Part shown: piece by piece, positions 60,142-64,000 of the stretch
How positions within the stretch are numbered: the stretch's first letter is position 1
How the letters are laid out: each line of letters begins with the position of its first letter
Assembly (NCBI GenBank): GCA_947378305.1
Contig: CANCJJ010000010.1
Span: 1 to 64,000, forward strand
DNA length: 64,000 bases
Direction of reading: 5' to 3'
Source: Phenylobacterium aquaticum
GTDB lineage: Bacteria; Pseudomonadota; Alphaproteobacteria; Caulobacterales; Caulobacteraceae
Notes under the pieces: model-generated
Database searches by the model: none
The model's input: only the letters and a program-made list of their open reading frames with translations
What the model was told of the DNA's origin: nothing
Translations under genes and position numbers: made by a program

Positions 60142-62409
60142 CTAGAACGGGCGACCGATGAACAGGTAGACTGCCTGGCGACCGTCATCAGAGGCACCAT
60201 AGGCCACGAAGGCCGGGCCCAGGGCGGTATCGGCACCGAGATAGAGGCTGGCCCCATATCGCAGGTCCTGGAGGTCGAAGTCCTGGTGGCGGGCCCAGGT
60301 CTGGCTTGCTTCAAGAGAAGCGCCAACAAAGGTCCTCGACCCCAGGGTCGCCAGGGCTCCTTCCGACAGGCGATAGCGGTAGACCAGGCGGCCCGAGGCA
60401 AAAGCCTCTCCGGCCAGTTCGTCGCGCCGGTATCCGGACAGGCTGAACAGTCCGCCCAGGCGATAGAGGCTGTCAATCGGCGCGTGGCCATTGAGGCTGG
60501 AGCCCCCCGCAATGGCAGTAATCACCGTATTCCGTCCTGCGGTGAAGGTACTCAGCCCTGAAGCGGCGAGGGTCTGATAATTGCTGTTATCTCCAAGGCC
60601 GGTAAAGCCTTCGGCCCAACGCATTCCCAGGCGCACACCCCGTTCGGGGAAGTAGGGATTGTCCAAGGTGTCCAGGCCTCCAGAGGCGACCAGTCGTCCA
60701 ATATCCAGGTCATATTTGCGGGGCGTCGCAATCCCGTCGCTCAGACTGGCCTTGCCCTGACCGCGTTCGACCTGCAGGCGAACCTCGCCAACCCGGCCAA
60801 ATTGATAGCCGCCGCCAAGGGCGACCACGCCGTAGCTCAGGTCATAGCCCGCCAACTTGAAACCCTTGGCGTCATAGATGTCCACCGGCCGGTTTTCGAG
60901 GTCGACACGTGATGTGGTGAACCAGGACTGGCTGGGGTCCAGAACCTTGAAATACTCCGCCGACCATATGTTTCGGTCCCCGAAGGTCGCCTGCAACTGG
61001 ACCTCTGAACCATAGCGATCCAGGGCCGGCGTGCGATAGTCGAAGGACACATCGAAATCGGAACCCCGATTATCGTTCTTGGCCAGGGTCAGGCCGACAC
61101 GGATGTGCCCGGCATCGGGGGCTGTATCCTGAGCCCGAACCAGGACACCCGTCTTGCCGTCCTTGGTTTCGAGGGCATAGTCCACGCGTTCAAAGGCCCC
61201 CAGGGCATAGACGTCATTCAGGGCCGTCTGGATGGGCTTGTCTTCCGCCGGGTGGCCGATCAGGTGGGTCAGGCGTCGGGCCAGGACCGTGTCTGCCAGT
61301 CGGGAACTGTTGTCCACGCGCACATAACTGATGGGCGGCGGCGTGGTTGGTGCGGGCGGGACATAGGTCACCTTGTCCCGACCGGCGGCAATGCGCTTCA
61401 GGGGCTCAGCCTGCACAAGCAGGGAACGCCGCCCGGCAAGGACAAATTCTGCCCCCTTGGTGAAATCTGCCGCGTTCAGACCTCCGGCCTCAATCGTGAC
61501 CAGGACGTCGCGGTCGGTCAGACGCGAGAGCTGGTCGCGTTCATTGGCCAGGATCAACAGGGTTACCGTCTGGCCGAGCAAGTCGACGGCGGAGCTGATC
61601 TTGCTACTTGGCAGAAGAGAGCTCTGGGTAGCGACCACGATCACAATGTCGGCCCCCATGTCCCGGGCGACGCTGATGGGGATATTGGCCGCCATGCCGC
61701 CGTCCACCAGGAGGTGTCCGTCCATGTTCACCGGGGCAAAGACGCCGGGAACCGCCATGGAGGCGCGCATGGCCATCGGGACTTCGCCATGGTCGATCAC
61801 AATGGCCTTGCCGGTCTCGATATCTGTGGCGACCGCGCGGAAGGGAATGGCCAGATGGTCGAAACTTGCGACTTCGCCCTTGACGGGGACAAAGCGACGC
61901 AACTCCTGCAGCAGGGCCTGATCAGAAATAAGTCCCGCAGGCAGTTTGATTCCGGTGCGGGTAATGGCCAGGCTGGCCTTGACCGGAAAATCGCCCTCCT
62001 GAACCTTCTGGCGGTAGGTCAGATCGTCGCGGTCTGGGGCAGGATTGAAGACACGATCCCAATTTACTTCCTTGACGGCACGCTCCAGGGCGGCGTTGTC
62101 GAGCCCGGAAGCATATAACCCACCGACGATGGAGCCCATGGAGGTTCCGACCACCATGTCGGGCCGAATGCCTAGGCGTTCCAGTTCCTCAATCGCGCCC
62201 ACATGGGCCAGACCCAGAGCGCCACCACCGGACAAGACCAGAGCCACCTTGGGCTTCTTGGTTTGTGCCTCGATAAGAGGATCGGCCCGGGCCGGACTGA
62301 ATGCTGAGGCCCAGATGATCGAGATGAGAGCCATGGCCTTGAAAACGCGAGTCTTTGAAATTCCAGTCTCTGCGACCATCGATAGGCTTGCCGGTGGTTT
62401 CTGCGACAT
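60142..62409 (-). CDS. Patatin-barrel autotransporter (PlpD-like, type Vd)
   Basis: 755 residues: a signal segment (about 22-42), an N-terminal patatin lipase domain with the oxyanion motif SGGGALGLAHV (60-70), nucleophile S90 in GTSMG and the dyad Asp D236 in VDGGMAANIP, then a POTRA-like domain (about 360-440) and an outer-membrane barrel of the BamA/Omp85 type ending in the terminal strand FIGRPF. It would present a phospholipase A at the cell surface or in the periplasm. GAGAG lies upstream of the ATG. It is divergent from the DUF1800 lipoprotein gene. Confidence 0.9.
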   Translation of the reverse strand: MSQKPPASLSMVAETGISKTRVFKAMALISIIWASAFSPARADPLIEAQTKKPKVALVLSGGGALGLAHVGAIEELERLGIRPDMVVGTSMGSIVGGLYASGLDNAALERAVKEVNWDRVFNPAPDRDDLTYRQKVQEGDFPVKASLAITRTGIKLPAGLISDQALLQELRRFVPVKGEVASFDHLAIPFRAVATDIETGKAIVIDHGEVPMAMRASMAVPGVFAPVNMDGHLLVDGGMAANIPISVARDMGADIVIVVATQSSLLPSSKISSAVDLLGQTVTLLILANERDQLSRLTDRDVLVTIEAGGLNAADFTKGAEFVLAGRRSLLVQAEPLKRIAAGRDKVTYVPPAPTTPPPISYVRVDNSSRLADTVLARRLTHLIGHPAEDKPIQTALNDVYALGAFERVDYALETKDGKTGVLVRAQDTAPDAGHIRVGLTLAKNDNRGSDFDVSFDYRTPALDRYGSEVQLQATFGDRNIWSAEYFKVLDPSQSWFTTSRVDLENRPVDIYDAKGFKLAGYDLSYGVVALGGGYQFGRVGEVRLQVERGQGKASLSDGIATPRKYDLDIGRLVASGGLDTLDNPYFPERGVRLGMRWAEGFTGLGDNSNYQTLAASGLSTFTAGRNTVITAIAGGSSLNGHAPIDSLYRLGGLFSLSGYRRDELAGEAFASGRLVYRYRLSEGALATLGSRTFVGASLEASQTWARHQDFDLQDLRYGASLYLGADTALGPAFVAYGASDDGRQAVYLFIGRPF

Positions 62410-62627
62410 AATCTAACTCTCAAAAGATAACTATATTATGGATTTACAGGTCGGCTTGGAGGGTGGCAAGGACGTGAGGGGCTCGAGGCTTCTCAACGTC
62501 CAAAATACCGAACTCACATTTTTTAACGATTTCAAGTCTAGGCCATCCAATGTGTTTGAATAAAAATGGAATCATAAAAAAACTGCCATAGAGTGGTGTT
62601 AGGTTAACTTGAGCTTGGGAGGGGGCA

Positions 62628-64000
62628 TTGAGACGGCTGATTTTGCTGACCGTAATTCTGGCCCTCGGCCTCTCCGGCTGCGGCGGTGGGGGCGGCGGCT
62701 CGTCGACTGTGACACCCGGTCCGGTTGCCCAAGTAATATCCGATTCCGACGCGGGTCGTTTTCTCACCCAAGCCACATTTGGCATCACCGATCAGGATCT
62801 GGCCCAGGTAAAGTCAGATGGCTATGCCAATTGGGTGTCAAGCCAACTGGCCATGGCACCGTCTGGGTCTCATCAGGCTTTTATGGAACGCCGTTTGGCA
62901 GAGCTTCAGGTCGCAAACCCTAAGGCGGCCCTCACCACGACGGAATTTTATCAGAGTTTTTGGTCCCAGGCCGCGGCAGGGCCTGATCAGTTGCGCCAGC
63001 GGGTGAAGTTTGCCCTGTCGCAGATCTTCGTAATTTCTCTGGCCGACGCCAATGTCGATCCCCGAGGGGCGGCGTCCTACTACGACATGCTCGGCCAGAA
63101 TGCCTTCGGCAATTATCGCACCCTGCTGCAAGCCGTAACCCTTCATCCCATGATGGGGATCTATCTTACGAGCCTGGGCAATCAGAAAGAGGACTTAACA
63201 ACCGGGCGTCAGCCCGACGAAAACTATGCCCGCGAAGTCATGCAATTGATGAGCATTGGTGTTTACAAGCTAAATCTGGACGGGTCCATTGCCGTCGACT
63301 CCACTGGAGCCCCGATATCCTCGTATACGCCCCAAGACATATCAGGTCTTGCCAAGGTTTTTACAGGGATGAGCTGGTATTCGACAAATCCTTCTACGAC
63401 CACATATCAGGGTGGTCAGAAGAATGTGAACGCCACGGTAACGCCGATGATCCTGTATCCGGCTTTTCATTCGACCTCGGCCAAGAGTTTCCTGGACACC
63501 ACAATCCCGGCTTCAACGACCTCCGATCCTGAGGGGGATATCAAGATCGCCCTCGACACCCTCTATAACCACCCAAATGTCGGTCCGTTTATCGCGAAGC
63601 GGTTGATCCAGAACCTGGTCACGAGCAATCCAAGCCCGGCCTACGTCGCCCGGGTTGCCACGATATTCAATAATAATGGCTCAGGGGTTCGCGGGGATAT
63701 GGCCGCTGTGGTCCGGGCCATATTGCTTGATTCCGAGGCCCGCGATGCCGCCCAGGCCTCAGGCGAGTCCTACGGGAAGTTGAGGGAGCCTATCGTCAGG
63801 TTCGCCAACTGGATGCGCACCTTTGGGGCCACCTCGTCGTCCGGGAATTATCTGATCGCGAGCACCAGCGCGCGGACCTCGCTTGCCCAGTCGCCTTTAG
63901 CCGCCCCCACGGTCTTCAACTTTTATCGCCCCGGCTTTGTCCCGCCCAATACGCGTCTGGCACGCGCAAACCTCACCGGCCCTGAATTTCAGATTGCAGA
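62628..64000 (+). CDS. DUF1800-family lipoprotein, C terminus cut by window end
   Basis: The frame opens at a TTG with GGGAGGGGG just upstream and has no stop to base 64000, so at least 457 residues. The N terminus is a lipoprotein signal (LGLSGCGG, lipobox Cys near residue 19). It continues with DUF1800 blocks: RFLTQATFGIT, DENYAREVMQLMSIGVYKLN, a VGPFIAKRLIQNLV stretch and FNFYRPGF, ending in the window at PEFQIA, which precedes the last conserved part of the family. The family is often followed by a DUF1501 gene and may have an envelope role; no function is established. The start is not ATG, so the lipobox and ribosome site decided it. Confidence 0.85.
   Translation, partial: MRRLILLTVILALGLSGCGGGGGGSSTVTPGPVAQVISDSDAGRFLTQATFGITDQDLAQVKSDGYANWVSSQLAMAPSGSHQAFMERRLAELQVANPKAALTTTEFYQSFWSQAAAGPDQLRQRVKFALSQIFVISLADANVDPRGAASYYDMLGQNAFGNYRTLLQAVTLHPMMGIYLTSLGNQKEDLTTGRQPDENYAREVMQLMSIGVYKLNLDGSIAVDSTGAPISSYTPQDISGLAKVFTGMSWYSTNPSTTTYQGGQKNVNATVTPMILYPAFHSTSAKSFLDTTIPASTTSDPEGDIKIALDTLYNHPNVGPFIAKRLIQNLVTSNPSPAYVARVATIFNNNGSGVRGDMAAVVRAILLDSEARDAAQASGESYGKLREPIVRFANWMRTFGATSSSGNYLIASTSARTSLAQSPLAAPTVFNFYRPGFVPPNTRLARANLTGPEFQIA

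Overview
The window looks like a chromosomal piece of an alphaproteobacterium, most likely Caulobacterales or Sphingomonadales. This rests on the high-GC coding style, two large TonB-dependent receptors, many exported hydrolases, a carboxynorspermidine-type polyamine pair and a BaeS/BaeR-like two-component pair; a genus cannot be given from this view. It is gene-dense (53 protein genes, no gap above 300 bases; the longest, 25435-25716, is a terminator plus the leader of a receptor gene). I see no tRNA, rRNA, CRISPR array, transposase or integrase.

Layout. (1) 1-8 kb: an aromatic-catabolic block. An extradiol ring-cleavage dioxygenase, a flavin hydroxylase, a divergent SDR and a GH3 glycosidase lie on the minus strand, with a TetR regulator divergent from them and a FAH-family hydrolase nearby. 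(2) 8-14.6 kb: exported hydrolases (M20 peptidase, CocE/NonD hydrolase), then a Tat-exported FAH-family protein coupled to a TonB-dependent receptor. (3) 14.6-31.4 kb: the most unusual region. A minus-strand operon (OFA-type MFS carrier, DUF6152 protein, tandem copy of a poorly known exported domain, YVTN propeller) is divergent from a sensor kinase/response regulator. After the regulator come two more copies of the same exported domain, a sulfatase, a second DUF6152 protein and a second TonB receptor, then an overlapping trio of diheme cytochrome c, PpiC-like isomerase and HupE/UreJ-2-like membrane protein. Three different proteins here carry Gly/Pro-rich segments. I regard this as the best candidate for an undescribed cell-envelope system.

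(4) 31.5-34.2 kb: dihydrolipoyl dehydrogenase and a pair of DUF6644-like membrane proteins. (5) 34.2-49.3 kb: a catabolic block built around a 2-oxoacid (acetoin/pyruvate-type) dehydrogenase complex with a semialdehyde dehydrogenase inside the operon, a degenerate M24 peptidase homologue, an AAHS-type carrier, a GntR regulator, a CobW GTPase, two paralogous beta-hydroxyacid dehydrogenases, a Gfo/Idh oxidoreductase, an EboE-like protein and two DoxX proteins. ATCGAT-containing inverted repeats recur in its intergenic regions. The substrate is unknown. (6) 49.3-64 kb: MFS carrier, cytochrome P450, nitroreductase, a cytosolic HtaA-domain protein, DUF885 metallohydrolase, carboxynorspermidine dehydrogenase/decarboxylase, a large redoxin-like/cytochrome c/copper-monooxygenase-like/EF-hand fusion, a patatin-barrel autotransporter and the start of a DUF1800 lipoprotein cut by the window edge.

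All functions are read from motifs and remembered family features; no database search was run.
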